Source: Puffinus mauretanicus
Lineage: Eukaryota; Chordata; Aves; Procellariiformes; Procellariidae
NCBI GenBank assembly: GCA_023333565.1
Contig: JAJKFH010000413.1
Location: forward strand, 60,932 to 124,931
DNA: 64,000 bases
Reading direction: 5' to 3'
The notes below the pieces were generated by a model. That model had not been told where the DNA came from. It did not search any database and saw only the letters and a program-made list of their open reading frames with translations. Position numbers and translations under genes: made by a program. This document shows, piece after piece, positions 12,846-25,170 of the stretch (positions are counted from its first letter, which is position 1; every line of letters starts with the position of its first letter).

Positions 12846-13158
12846 GGGAAAGAAAGGAGATGACTATTTGATTGTTCTGTTTTGCTTTCAAAACAAGTTT
12901 CTGCAGCCAAAAACTCCATGTTTGTTGGACTGCTTAGATCTGACAGAGGAAAATTGGTAAAAGTCAAAAAAGCCATTCAGGTTGAATTTTGCCGTCATTC
13001 TATAGCTGGCTGGTATTAACTTGGTCTTTCCCACAAAACTGAGAAGGAAACTGGGAAAGAAAACAACAAAAGAACAAAAAATAAATAAAAGTTAAACCCC
13101 AGAGGGGTGGGATGGGAATTCAAATGTAACATGTTTTAGTAGATATGTTATAAAAGGA
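12846..13158. other. Unique sequence between CR1 and LTR fragment
   Basis: No gene seen. An A-rich patch (about 13055-13090) lies before the LTR-like block. Confidence 0.5.
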
Positions 13159-13540
13159 TGTCAGAATCCAATACTCTCTGACCAGGTTCTTGTAGATATT
13201 CCAGCCACAGAGGATGTAATGTATAATATCCTTATTTAAAGATAGTTGATGTTACACGGGATTTCTGATTTAGTAGAGTGATACAAAAAATATATTGCGT
13301 AATACAATACAGATGTAAGTAAAATGTAACTGTTTACCTGAAAGAAAGGTCACTCTTTGGTCCCTTTTGTTTTGAGATAAAATCAGTTTCTTTGCAGCGG
13401 CTGTGGTCAGTCACACCCTGCATTATTCCCTGAGCTTCATAGGCACGTAACGCTTGCTCATCTCTTCTGAACCTTCTTCTGTTGTAGGAGTGTAATGGTC
13501 AGTGAGCTACATTCCACCCCTAGGAGATCAGTCACTCACA
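13159..13540 (-). mobile_element. LTR of ERV family A, shorter copy (minus)
   Basis: This block matches both ends of the LTR at 9572-10227. Its left part (13159 to about 13320) parallels 9572-9740: the TGTCAGA-TCCAATACT start, GACCAGGTTCTT, and ATAGTTGATGTTACA. Its right part (about 13325-13540) parallels 10065-10227: CTGTTTACCT, GGTCCCTTTTGT, CATTATTCCCTGAGCTTCAT. The central ~300 bp of the longer copy are missing here, and there is extra sequence near 13500-13530. It ends ...CACTCACA at 13540, giving TG...CA ends on the minus strand. No convincing target duplication was found. It is a degraded or internally deleted solo LTR. Confidence 0.8.
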
Positions 13541-14406
13541 GCAAATGAGGTAAGGAACGTATTTGAATGTGGTCCTGATATCTCAAATTTGCCTACACTG
13601 TCCGAGACAGTGGCTAAAACACACTTAGAGCATCTTTTTATGAATACCTCTTTTTTTGTTGTTCAATGAATGTGCATTCCACAGATCCCTAAAATATCTG
13701 TATGATTACTGCAGAAACAGTAGTTTTACTCTTATCTAGCTAAAACTCACTTCCTCACCCACATTTCAGAAATGTCCTGCATAGTAGAAACAAAGATAAT
13801 ACGATATAGGAACTTATATGCATATTTTCTGAATGTTATGAACCCCGCAGGAATTTTCTTCACATTAACGTGCAAGAATCTGGGTATTGCTTAGAGGACA
13901 CAGGTAAGAGTGTTGGTAGTGTCACTGTAAATTTCCCTTAGGAAGAAGACTCAGTGCTGTTCCATTTTCTTTCTGAGCCTTCCAACTGTTCAATGCAATT
14001 TATACCTATATCAAGGTAAAATATTTTTCTGGTAAATTTGTAGGGCAAGGATAATAAATCAAGAGTACTACCATAGGATGACCCCATATATTTCAACAGA
14101 AAAAATAACTCTTTTTACAATTCAGAATGAATTATTAAACACCAAGAGAAAAATTTATACTTCAATTCATTATACACATTTTGTTCCAAGCATTACAGCA
14201 ATTTACAATACTTAATCTTCATACAGAAATGTGTTTCTTCATGCTCCCTTACCTGGCAAATGAAGTTGCAATCTCCCTGCTACTCAAACGCAGTTTGATT
14301 TCTTATTTAGTACAAAAATCGGAAAAGAGTGGAAAAGTTAACACCACAAAAACAATATTTGAAAATAACTGAGATTGTTGTTTTTATTCATAATGTCCAT
14401 AGCTTT
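13541..14406. other. Unique AT-rich sequence
   Basis: No gene or recognisable repeat. Confidence 0.5.
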
Positions 14407-14442
14407 ATTGGTTTTGGTTTGGTTTTGGTTTGGTTGGTTTTT
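14407..14442. repeat. (GGTTTT)n-like simple repeat
   Basis: A short run of GGTTTT/GGTTT units. It resembles the GGTT/GTTT tracts at 42349-42392 and 43078-43138. Simple repeat only. Confidence 0.8.
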
Positions 14443-16307
14443 GTGCGATTTTTTTCTGTGTAGTGACTCAGCACTAATCAGAAGATTTCACATCTTTAGG
14501 CCATCTCTGTAATCATACAGTCCTGAGGATTTCACTCACTGTGGACTCATACACCAAATTCCTAAACAGTTTAAATCTACAGAAGTTTTAAACATTGAAA
14601 TTCAACATAAGAATTTTTCACAATGTTTTCTTTTTTTTTTTATGCTTATTTAACCAAGACAGAATGGAGTTTATGTTGAATTTAAATATGTGGGTAAAAT
14701 TTAAATGTATAGGTAAATTTTTTTCAGGTCCAAGCAGTTAAAATGAAGCAGAAGGGCTAGAAGACACTAGTAGAGCTAAATGTATGAATTTCAGTTTTCA
14801 AGTTTTATCTAGTGTAGATAAACAAACTTGTTAATTTATTTCATGCATCCTTTTTACAGAGTAACAATTTTTCCAAAATAATTTTCTCAGAGTAGAATTC
14901 ACTAGTGGTATTAAAACAATGACTCTTCTGAGTAGATTCATTCTTCCAAACTGTTTTCTACAATTATTATATCTCAACAACCTCAGTTAGACTTATGGGA
15001 TCCTTAAAGTCCACAATGACCTGTAAAAAATGCTTAACTCTGGATGCAACTGGGAATGCTTTCATTATGAACTATATTTTTCATCTTAGGTGGGAAAGAA
15101 TTGATATGAACAGCAAGGCGACTTAGATAAATTTTGTTAATTTTAAAAGCCCACCTCTCAACTTACTTAAAGGAGCAACTCAAAGACTTTTTTTAAAAAG
15201 TAGTTTTCATTGATTGCTTTTATGACTGTGATAGAAAACTTTAGAGATGTTATTTTGAATATTAACCCATTTAATTATGAACCACTTTTTAATAAGAATC
15301 TGTTTTGCCGGAATACATGCTTTCCTTTTAGGAAGTTTGTATACCCTGAAGGAACGACCTCTTTATCAAGAAAAGTGACCTCTGATCACAGAACACTCTT
15401 ATTCTGGTGTTTGTGAGATAGTCATTACTAAGAAAATGTTTAGTAAAAGCAAACATATACACTTGTAGTTAATATGATAAAGATAGAGACAAATTTTCTA
15501 AATTTTTAACTCTTTAGATAAACTCAAAATAAATTCTAGGTGGACTAACAGATATCGTGAAGTAAGTTATCTTTAGTTAACCTATGTGTGACATACATTT
15601 GAAATATGTTTACTAAATGTTTGTTTACCAAAATGAAATCACCATTTAAATGAAAACTCTTGAATTATGCTGACAATTTTTTAATCAGCAAAAGTTTCCA
15701 AGTGAGATGAAGTTAATCACTGAGAGTTTCTACTGCAGTTTAGCATTCTGAGTAGCTCAGCATCTTTCATAAGCATCAAGAATCTGATCTCTCCCTCTCA
15801 TTACAAAAAGTGGCTGCCTTCTCTAGCCAGCCAAAGAGGGAAGCATAATAGAAAATTAAATCCCCCAAACAACAACAACAAAACCAAGAGGTACCAGCTT
15901 AGGTGATGAGTATTATTCACAGGCTAGAAAATATGTCAATTATCAAATTAAGACGAAAGGCTGGGGGAGGTCCCTCACTGGTTCCTTAAGGAAGAAATCC
16001 TTAAGTATTTCCCCAGAAGTGGTGCAGACCCAAGCCTGTCATACCTAAGACAGGCCTTGGAATCAAGCATGCTGAGCAGTTGCCTGTTGCACTGCACTTC
16101 TGGATTTCATATACTTGCTGCTCTGGTGTAACTGCAGACTGGATACTGTATTCTACAGGTTTCAGACTCAGAAGTATATCTGTGCACAGCATTTTGCACA
16201 CAAAGATTAGGAGGTACCAGATGATACCCTAAGCAGCTCATCACAAGTACAATGACCTGACTAGTGGCAGGCTGTTGTGCTGCACACAGCCTGGCACTCA
16301 GAGGGAC
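14443..16307. other. Unique AT-rich sequence
   Basis: No supported gene. A CAACAACAACAA tract lies near 15868-15882. GGGAC at 16303-16307 is the left flank of the next LTR. Confidence 0.5.
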
Positions 16308-16810
16308 CGTCATGGTTTAACCTGGCAAGCAGCCAAATACCACGCAGCCGCTCACTCACTCCCCCTGCCCCTGGTGGACGGGGAGAGAATTGGAAAGGTA
16401 AGAGTGAGAAAAACTCGTGGATTGAGATAAAGACAGTTTAATAGAACAGAAAAGGGAAAATAATAATAATAATGATAGAATATACAAAATGAGTGATGCA
16501 CAATGCAATTGCTCACCACCCACACTGACCAATAACCAAGTAGCGATCGCTACTTCCTGGAACATGCCTACCATTCATATACTGAGCATGACGTCACATG
16601 GTATGGAATACCCTGTTGGCCAGCTGGGCTAGCTGTCCCGGCTATGCTCCCTCCTCCCAGCCTCTGCGTTTGGTAGAGCATGGAGCTGTTCTTGACAGAG
16701 CACTTAGCAACAACTGAAAACATCAGTGTGTTATCAACATTCTTCTCATACTAAATCCAAAACACAGCACTAGGAAGAAATTTAACTCTATCCCAGCCGA
16801 AACCAGGACA
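16308..16810 (-). mobile_element. Solo LTR, same family as the ERV at 61093 (minus)
   Basis: This 503-bp block is the reverse complement counterpart of the LTR at 61093-61602. Shared landmarks include ...CATGGTTTAAC at its left end, CGCAGCCGCTCACTCACTC, GACAGTTTAATAGAAC (the complement of the ATTAAA poly-A region), TAGCGATCGCTACTTCCTGG, TACTGAGCATGACGTCACATGG and CTATCCCAGC near its right end. Flanking pentamers GGGAC (16303-16307) and GGTAC (16811-16815) agree at four of five bases, consistent with an aged 5-bp target duplication. No retroviral genes adjoin it, so it is a solo LTR left by recombination. It is oriented opposite to the full ERV. Confidence 0.93.
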
Positions 16811-19800
16811 GGTACCCAATGCATATTCCAAAGGAGAACAGGAAGAAAAGTTCTTGTGAAGTATGGCACCATGTTGAAGATGTAGCTTAGAAAAGAATAG
16901 TGGGATAAGAATATCTAAATATTTTAAAAATTAATTTGATAGTTTTACCTCTAAAGCTCTCTAATGATCAGCCCTGTCCAAGTCTGGCAGTGGTTTTGCT
17001 TAACGTGGTACTAAATTTATTTGAGCCTTGGACCATGGCAGGATCCTAATTCCAAGACAATCAAGTCAGTCAGTTGGAGAGTCTGCGATTGCCTCAGTAG
17101 CCCAGAGAAAAGGTCTCATAGTTAACTGCAGGTCAGTAACATAGACATGACCCTTGAAAAACATGAACAGTTTGATTTCTAATTGCAAGAAAAGCCTTTC
17201 TGATTTTTTTGCAAAATGAACAAAATCTTAAAGGAATAAAGACCAGCACATGACTACAGGCAGGTCACATTCTTAAGCAAAAATTTCCATTTCTTCAATA
17301 TGCATAATGTTCATATTACACACCTGGTTGCACTGTTGTCATGCTGTCCAGACTGCCAAAACAAAATAAAGCCATAGGAAACAGGACCTGAGCCTTCAGT
17401 AACATGAGGCCATACAACACATTTAAATGACCTGTTTATATAGTAAAAGACGTGAGATCTGAAATCTCACTTACTCTTTGCAAGGAGGATTATAAATATA
17501 TCAGTAAGCACACAAGAATTTATGGGGGAAAAAAAAGGAAAAAAAAGCAGTTAAAAATAATGTTCAACATAGTAGTTATATACCAGTACGGCACAGCATT
17601 TTTGAGAGAAGGAGCTTGCAACAACAGATAACTCCAGATAGTCTTACTTTCCTAAAGAAAAAAGGGGATTATATCCATCCCGAAACTAGAGGAGAATCTT
17701 AGATTGTATCAAAGGCTTCTTTATACCACTGCCCATTGAATCTTGCTTTAAGTATAGGGGGTGTCAAGTACTGTGTACATCAGTGTTGGGGAGGTGTTGA
17801 GGACATCCTAAAGTCAGAGCTCCAAAATGCCATGCATCTCCTATCACTAGTAAGAACATGACTTGCATTCAGGATCTATGTCACCATTCTGAATAATTAC
17901 AAGAAAAAGAGTGACTACAGGCTTCGATCTTAACCACAGAAAAATTATTTTATTCAAAGTACTAACAAATGAGCCCGGCGCACACTATTCTCAGTGATGG
18001 GCAGCCACTCTCACTAGTCAAACTGTAAGACACAAAAAAGTAAGTGCCTTTTTTTCCTGCTACCTAATTGTCGCAATTTTACAACCACTTGTGTCTGCAG
18101 GTGCTAGAAATACATCTGTAAGTATGTGACTGCAAGGCTTACATTTCGTTTGAAAATGATCTGTGCATTTATTGATTTCTAATAATACTAAACCTGTCTC
18201 ATCACATGCAGAGATATTCTTACATTACAGAACCAGAGAAAAGCCAATTATGCTGAAACAGAAAGGGGAATGTGGGATGACAACTTCCTTAATCCATAGT
18301 ATTAAGACTTATATAATTCTTCAGACCAGAAGCTATCCCTGCATCACAAGTAGCTGCACTGTTAGAACAATTGAGCTGCCTTGAGCTAGTTCTCAAAGCC
18401 ATTGCCATATTTGCATCACAGATTACTTTTCATGTCTAGTCTGTACCAGTCCCAACTTTTCCCTCATTTGCTGTCTCCTTCAATGCCTCCTACTCAAAAG
18501 GAAGTCTAGAGCCTCAGGGAACTTGTGCCACTCCTGCTCCCAATGGATGGACTTAGCTCTTTTCCCTCCTGATATTTCCCATGTACCGGTTGTATAAAGC
18601 ACTTTCCGCTTGCCTGGGGACTGGCTTCCAATTCAAAGAGGGTGCATTGTGTTAGGGCATGGTGCTGCCATCATGGCACTGCCTCTGGAGCTGTGAACAC
18701 CCTTTTCTCTTCTCGAGTGTCTGCCCTCCCAGAGATCCTGTCTTCTTGCATGCCAAAGGCTGCTGTAACAGCAGATATGTGAGGAACAAGAATAATAATA
18801 CTGGAATATTTTGAGAGAAGGATGATTTGGAGTATAATTTATTTTCAGTCTTGGCATTCATATAGTCAGGAAAAATTGCTCAAAATGTGGTAATATTCAA
18901 TTACTTATTTAATACAGGCAAGTTTTCTTATGTATGATTCTCTTGAGAAGTAAACAATATAATGTGCCTCCTTTGAGTCTGAGCTGTTAGGACGACATGT
19001 GCTAAGACTGTGACACTTATACACTATGCAGAAAGGATTACAATAAGTTTGAGGATACTATCCCTTGAGATAACAGAAAATCTTAGGACATAAATACAAG
19101 GATGAAAACTCTTTGTAAAGAATTAGGAAGAACATAGCTAAGACAGTATTGCATAAATTGAAGATTGTTGGTTAAGATTAACATGAATTACCTGCACATG
19201 CTGGAAACAAATCAATGGACATCAGTTTGATTGCTGTGTCACTGAACCACTAATAATTTGACTAAACATTAGGCTAAAGAAATAGTAAAATTGTGTATTC
19301 CAAACTATGATTGCTTCTCAGAAGTAATATGATACACTCAATACTGTGATTCTTTAGGGTCTTAAATTATCAAGATTATATAATAATTTATAGTTCTGAA
19401 CTGAAAAGTTGCTCTTTAGTGAAGGTTCAAATGATTCTCTTTATATGAATCAGGAAGCATTGAATATATTAAGTTTGTGATTGACTCTTGACACCACAGT
19501 TAATATACCTATACTTAGTCCACTTACATGAAGCAGGTAATACTTGTTCAATTTGAACTTCACACCATAAGTAAAAGGCACGGAACAGAACCCCCTTGGT
19601 ATACCTGCAGTTACATTTGAGAGAGGATGGGGAGGAAGAGCCTGTAAAAAGCCTCAAGATAGATAAATTGATGGTGTTCAATAATGAATAATGAAGCATA
19701 TACCCAGAAAAGTGGGTAGCCTGCACAAGCTATTAGAATATTTTGGTGTTTCTCACCCCCTTGAATTACTTGATTTGTCTTCTTCAATTTTTGATCTACC

Positions 19801-22765
19801 AGGGAACAATCTGATATGCCATGAAAATTTAAGGACCAAGGAGAGACTGTTTCTTTTTGTTATTGTTTTGTTTGATACCATTGAGAAACACAGAACTTTC
19901 CTACATGAAAGGTGGATGTAAACAGCAAGAGACAGCACAGTTCCAGCAATAATTTTGAGTCTTTTTGGATAAATCTAGCCTGTGGGTAATAAATGATGAG
20001 ACTATGGATTTAGCACCAATGTCAATGAGCAAATTGGTGTTTCCTATATTTTGGCAGGAGAAGCAACAGTACTACTTAAAAAAAGATTTTGAGGTGGGTA
20101 TAAATACAAATATTTAAAAAATCTATCTATGAAACACAGCAGTAGGAACAAAAATTAGTACATATAGCTATATAGTTATATACTTAGAGTACAGGGGAAA
20201 TACATTTAGAGAAAGTGGAACAGATATGTAAATAAAAAAGATTGTGTTTGATATGGGTTTTAAAAATAGGCATTTAAAGCCATTAAAAGAACTTAAGGTA
20301 ATCTGAACTCTGAATTCTCTTTTTCTATGTTGTGTAATTTAAAAACTATATGTGTACATACATACATACTTTTCTAATAAGATGTATTCATTTACTTTAT
20401 ATTAAACACAGTCTGGTACTTAATTGTTTCCCAACATACATACATACGTTTGGCCCCAGTCCAAATAATTCCTATAAAAATACACTTTTGTTGAATATCA
20501 TATTTCAACAAATTTCAAACAACAAAATTGATATGTCATCTCAGTAGCTACTGAAAAGAAGTTGCTGTAAGGATAGAACACAGGAGGTATAGCCATTTCA
20601 TGATTTATCATCACTACAAATAAGATTTGAAAGTCTATTGCACTTTTTTTTGCCTTCTGATGAAATCTTTAAATCATGTCACGTTTCTTCTCATCTAAAA
20701 ACCAAATAAAAGAGAAATAAGACTTTACCTATTTTATTTTAAAATTCACAAAACTAGGAAGTTGCAATATTCTGTACTACATATTACATGAAAAATTACT
20801 TTAAATTCCAGAAAAAAGTCAGTTGGACACCCAATATAACAATGTAGAGGTACTTAACACTTTTCAGTCAAACAACTGATTAGGTATCAGTAAATTATTC
20901 AACAGGACAAGTTAAGGAAATAGAAGAAGTTTGAAGAGAAAATATTATTTAGGACACCATCTACTATTAGCTACTAGTAGACTACAGTAGATAAAAAAAT
21001 ATTACAGGTAAACTGAAAATGATCATATAGTAGGTATTTTGTAAAATGTAGATTGCTTGCATTAAGAAAATATATGGAAATAGCTTTCTGTTACATGCCA
21101 CAATGTAGGGAAGGAATAGCCTCTGAAGAAAATCAAAAGGGATGGGATTAAAAGCAGTAAATTTGACAATGCTTAATGGAATAAAAATATGCTAAGCAAG
21201 CCATGGAAAGGAATAAAGTAAGGGAGGCTGAAAAAGAGAAGAATATAGTGCAAATCTGAAAAAGCCACAAGAGAAATTATTTCAGAACATAATGATCATA
21301 CTAAAAAGAAATACATTGAAATCACGCAGTGTAAATACTGGCAAATCACCTGTAATATGTAGAAAGTAAATCCAAGCAAGAAATTAAAACTGTGAGAACG
21401 ACACCAAGCATCATGTCTCAAGTTTTCAATCAATGCAACATTAACATTCTGATTACTGGAAGCCATATACTCTTCATTAAATTAAACTTTCTAATGGGCA
21501 GTGCCAAATCAGTAGCAAAATTGGAGTAATTTCAGGAGTGTTTAGAATACCTTCAGTTACTGAAATGTGCAATGTTCAAGAATTTGATTTACAAAGTCTT
21601 GGTACCAAAGGGTCTGGTCACTTTAGAAAAATCACACGGTGCAGCTGTTACTCTGAAAACATAGGATGTTAATTCTGGATTGTTTAATATAATATTTTAT
21701 TCAAATTTGGATGTTTTGGTGGTGGAACAAGAACAGTGGGTGAATAAACCTAGGCATTTCTAAAAAGCAAAATGAAGGGAAAGATCACAGATTTCATATC
21801 TGATTGTTTATATATAATCACTGTTGCCAATCCGATACATAAATAGTTCTCATGGATAGTGAACTGGAATAAAAGTTCAGTATGAGATGATACAACTGCT
21901 TCATATCCTAAGCCATATTCCTAAAAATAGGATTTTATTTCCTTAATATCCCTGTAGATCACATATTGTTATATTTTAGCAGCCAGAGTTATTTCACAGT
22001 CAAGTGAGGAGTTCTGGCCTTGCTCACTGTGCAGCTGAAGATATTTCTTATATTGTCAATGGCTTCAGCCATCTCTCTCCACATTCAGTCCTAGCAGACT
22101 TGTTAGGGATGACCTATGAGTCACCGCAGTCCTTGTTTTCACCCCAATTATTATCAAGAATGTGATGAGAAAATCTGCCAGTTTCTTTGTAAACGCTGAG
22201 GTATGTGTATAGGTTATGACATAATACCAATTTATCTTTCAATTATTATCAGTACATTTAGTCCAGAATTTGGAAAATAATAAATCTGACTGAATTTTTT
22301 TTCAAATATTCGTAGTTTGTTCAGAGCTTTCCTTCAGAATATATAAAACCAATTCTTTTTAAAGGCCAGTTCTTCCTCTACCAGTGATTTAAGTGCTAGG
22401 AGAGTTCTAAGAAATAAAGTTTGAAACATTTTCATTTTCCATTTTCAATACTGTTAAAAGAAATGAGGATTTTAGTTCATTTATGCTAAACAATACAAAT
22501 AAACACCAAATAATTCCAGCTTCTTGGACTTTTTTACATTTTTAGCTGAAGAGGTGAGGGTCTTTTAAATTTGAGAATGTTTGTACGGAGACTTTTTAAT
22601 GAAGATATCTGTGTATCTTAGTGATTTCTAACGTAACAGCTCCAACTGTAATGTTTTGTGTTGTCCTTCAAGATACTTGTATAATTCAGATATTTAGAAT
22701 TTTCATGTTAAAACAGTTCTGCATATTTTAAAGAAAGAACACCCTTTTACCCTTTCGCAGTACAG
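16811..22765. other. Long unique stretch, no gene recognised
   Basis: Nearly 6 kb without a supported feature. A slightly more GC-rich patch at about 18450-18740 has no recognisable coding motif. Reading frames are short and overlap on both strands. Confidence 0.5.
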
Positions 22766-23380
22766 TGAATGATCAAAATGGGCAAAACCCTGCTGTGGCG
22801 CATGCACTCCTCCTGTTTGAACTAACTGAACTTTGGTCCAGACAGATGCTCAGCAAGTAGGCCTGAGACAAATTAATCCTATTGTGTGAGAACTTAGCAC
22901 CAAACCCCTCCAAAAAACTGGTTTGGCTGGAGGCTGGGCTGAGAAGTGGCCAAAACTGCATGAACACAGCAGAAAATCTGACTACAAATCAACCACTTTA
23001 CGCTATAAATATCAGAAGCCATCAGGGCAGGTTGAGCTCTCCCTCCATAGCAGCTGACTGGGCAGTGGTGATCTCCCCTTGAGTAGGGACGCCTCTCAAA
23101 GTTACCCCTCGAGGCTGAAAGTTCCCTTACCCGACATCATACATCAATGGGTTGGTAAGTGATATTTTTTGCATGTAACATTTAAGATACATATAGTAAG
23201 CTTAAATGATACTCTTTGTATCCCATACTAACTTCAAGTGTAGCAAATAGTACAGTATTGACTGCCAATCCATCTGTACTTATTAAATATTTTACATACC
23301 TAAATTTATTGTTTAGAACTCAATAAACTAACTATTAGTTCAGATCTGTCTGAATGATCTCTGACTCTTCTCCTGCAACA
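22766..23380 (+). other. LTR-like or promoter-like segment, unclassified
   Basis: This segment is more GC-rich than its surroundings in its left half. It has a good TATA box (TATAAAT at 23004-23010) and, about 150 bp downstream, a strong splice-donor-like GGTAAGTGA at 23154. An AATAAA at 23322-23327 is followed by a TG/CT-rich stretch. This order (TATA, short transcribed leader, poly-A signal) fits an old ERV LTR on the plus strand, and the text resembles avian LTR repeats, but I could not find paired TG...CA ends with a target duplication. Alternatives are a host promoter or first exon, or chance. Confidence 0.3.
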
Positions 23381-24371
23381 CCAAGACCTTTTTTTCCCTC
23401 TCACCATTGTGATGATTCTAATAGTTTCTATAAACTCTCCTGAAACCCCATTTTTAACACTGGTTATGATTCTTCAACAAGTTATGCCAAAGTTATTGAA
23501 ATATCTTTAAGCATAATGGTACTTTATTAGGAGGCAGGGACTAATTTTTATTCCTGTTCTGTATTTGTACAGTTCCCAGTACAATTAATGCTTAATTTCT
23601 AACTGTTGTCCTTAAGGACTACTGCATTAATACTGCTATTAATAACAACAGTAACAATATAATATGCAAATAGTAGTAATACAGCAAGTTTACTGTTGCA
23701 AGCACTTTCCTGTAACTGTTCATAAATACCAAGCATTACTCCTTTTTATTGTTCTGTAAATTTTCCTATAAATAAGAGGGTATATGCTGACAGTGAAAAC
23801 TGATGAGCACTAAAGAAATTTTTTGTTCTTGTTATTGCTCTGAAGTACTAGTTTTTGAAATAATTTTTTCAGATATGTCTCTTTTGTGAGTGCTTATCAA
23901 AGGTGTTGACATAGTATCACCCAGTAATCCACAGGCTTATCATCAAATTCCACAAAAATCTCAGTTCAGTGATGTAGTGACAGTTTGAAGGTCATAATAA
24001 TCTCTTAAGGTCAATTTCCTGAAGCATGGTTGAGAGCTTTTGCTACACACAGGGTGAACTTGGTGTTTTGCTGCAGCCTACTTCAATCAGGAGCTAACTT
24101 GTGAATAATCAAGAAATACTTCACAAATACTTCTAAGCTCCACTTTCCTAATCCAAAGGTGTGATAGGGTGCAGCCAACCATGGTAATTCGACTTGGAAC
24201 AAGTTATTATCAGATAGAAAACATGTTGGTAGCCTGAAAGGTGCTGGAGACTTTAAAGACTTCAAATGTTTTATTGAATAGAATATGCACTTTTCTACTT
24301 GTCTTTTTTCCCAAATGTGTCATTTATCCATTGCAGCAGAGCCTTCTCTATCCAAGGCAAGTGAATAAATT
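23381..24371. other. Unique sequence, no gene recognised
   Basis: No gene or repeat seen. Confidence 0.5.
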
Positions 24372-24391
24372 GGGGGAGAGGGGGAGGGGGG
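24372..24391 (+). repeat. G-rich tract
   Basis: Three guanine runs of five or more (24372-24376, 24380-24384, 24386-24391) are separated only by AGA and A. It lacks a clear fourth run, so it is at best a marginal G-quadruplex former. Confidence 0.7.
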
Positions 24392-24864
24392 AGAACATCA
24401 CCCTCGTCTAGCAACTCTATGCCCTAATTTCTATCACTCCCTAAAAATTTGTGACCAATTATTAAGTTTATACCCTCTCACCCAAACATTGTGCATGCAG
24501 ATCTCTCTCACAGTGTAACCTGTCCTTAGCCTGTATGTTTGATCTTTTAGCCTGAGGGAATGTAGGGTAATCTCAAACAGTATAAATTAGCTTACTAGAA
24601 CAGAGACGGGAGCAACCAGAGATCAGTGGAAACATTAGTAGCAAACTTCTTTTATGTTGAAGTTGAGAGCATTCATTTGCACTTTAGAAGTTCCTCCTAT
24701 TTGTGTTTACCTTAGGCTGTATCTACACAAGCTTTTTGCTTCCTCATTCCCCATCCCCCCTCCTGTTTCCCATGGTTACTGACTAACACCTCAGTGTAAC
24801 TCTCATAGAAGTGGTAAAGTCGATGCTCTGACATATCATAGGCGCATAGAGTAAGTCCCAGACT
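24392..24864. other. Unique sequence
   Basis: No gene recognised. Confidence 0.5.
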
Positions 24865-25170
24865 ATTCAGACTGGGAGAGACCTCAGGAGGTCTCTATTG
24901 CAACCTCTACTCACAATGTGGTCAGTTCTGAGCTTGGATCAGGTTGCTCAGGGCTTCGTCCAGCTGGGGCTTGAAATCCTTCAAGTATGAAGAGAAGCTG
25001 CAGACGCTCTCTGCCCAAATTATGCCACTGCTTAATCATCCTTATAATGATTTCCACCACCCCCTCCATATCCATTTGGAACCTCCTCTACTTCAGTTTA
25101 CCCCTGTTTTGTCCCATCGTCTTACCAGGCACAGCTGTGAGTTGTTAGGCTCTGTCCCCTTTTCAGGACA
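24865..25170 (-). mobile_element. Old CR1-like LINE 3' fragment (minus)
   Basis: Degenerate CR1 3'-region text is seen on the minus strand: 'gggagagacctcaggagg', then 'gatcaggttgctcagggctt', then 'cagctggggcttgaaatcc'. These correspond to the conserved end of the CR1 C-terminal coding region and 3' UTR. It is much more diverged than the copies at 50004 and 59495, so probably an older CR1 subfamily. No open frame is kept. Confidence 0.75.

Noticed and set aside
13552..13556. AAGGA matching the left flank of the shorter family-A LTR
   Set aside because: It lies 11 bp beyond the natural ...CACA end and would give the LTR a non-TG start.
23240..23255. AGTACAG matching 22759-22765 as a target duplication for the LTR-like block
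   Set aside because: The implied right end would be ...CAAAT rather than ...CA, so the match is probably coincidental.
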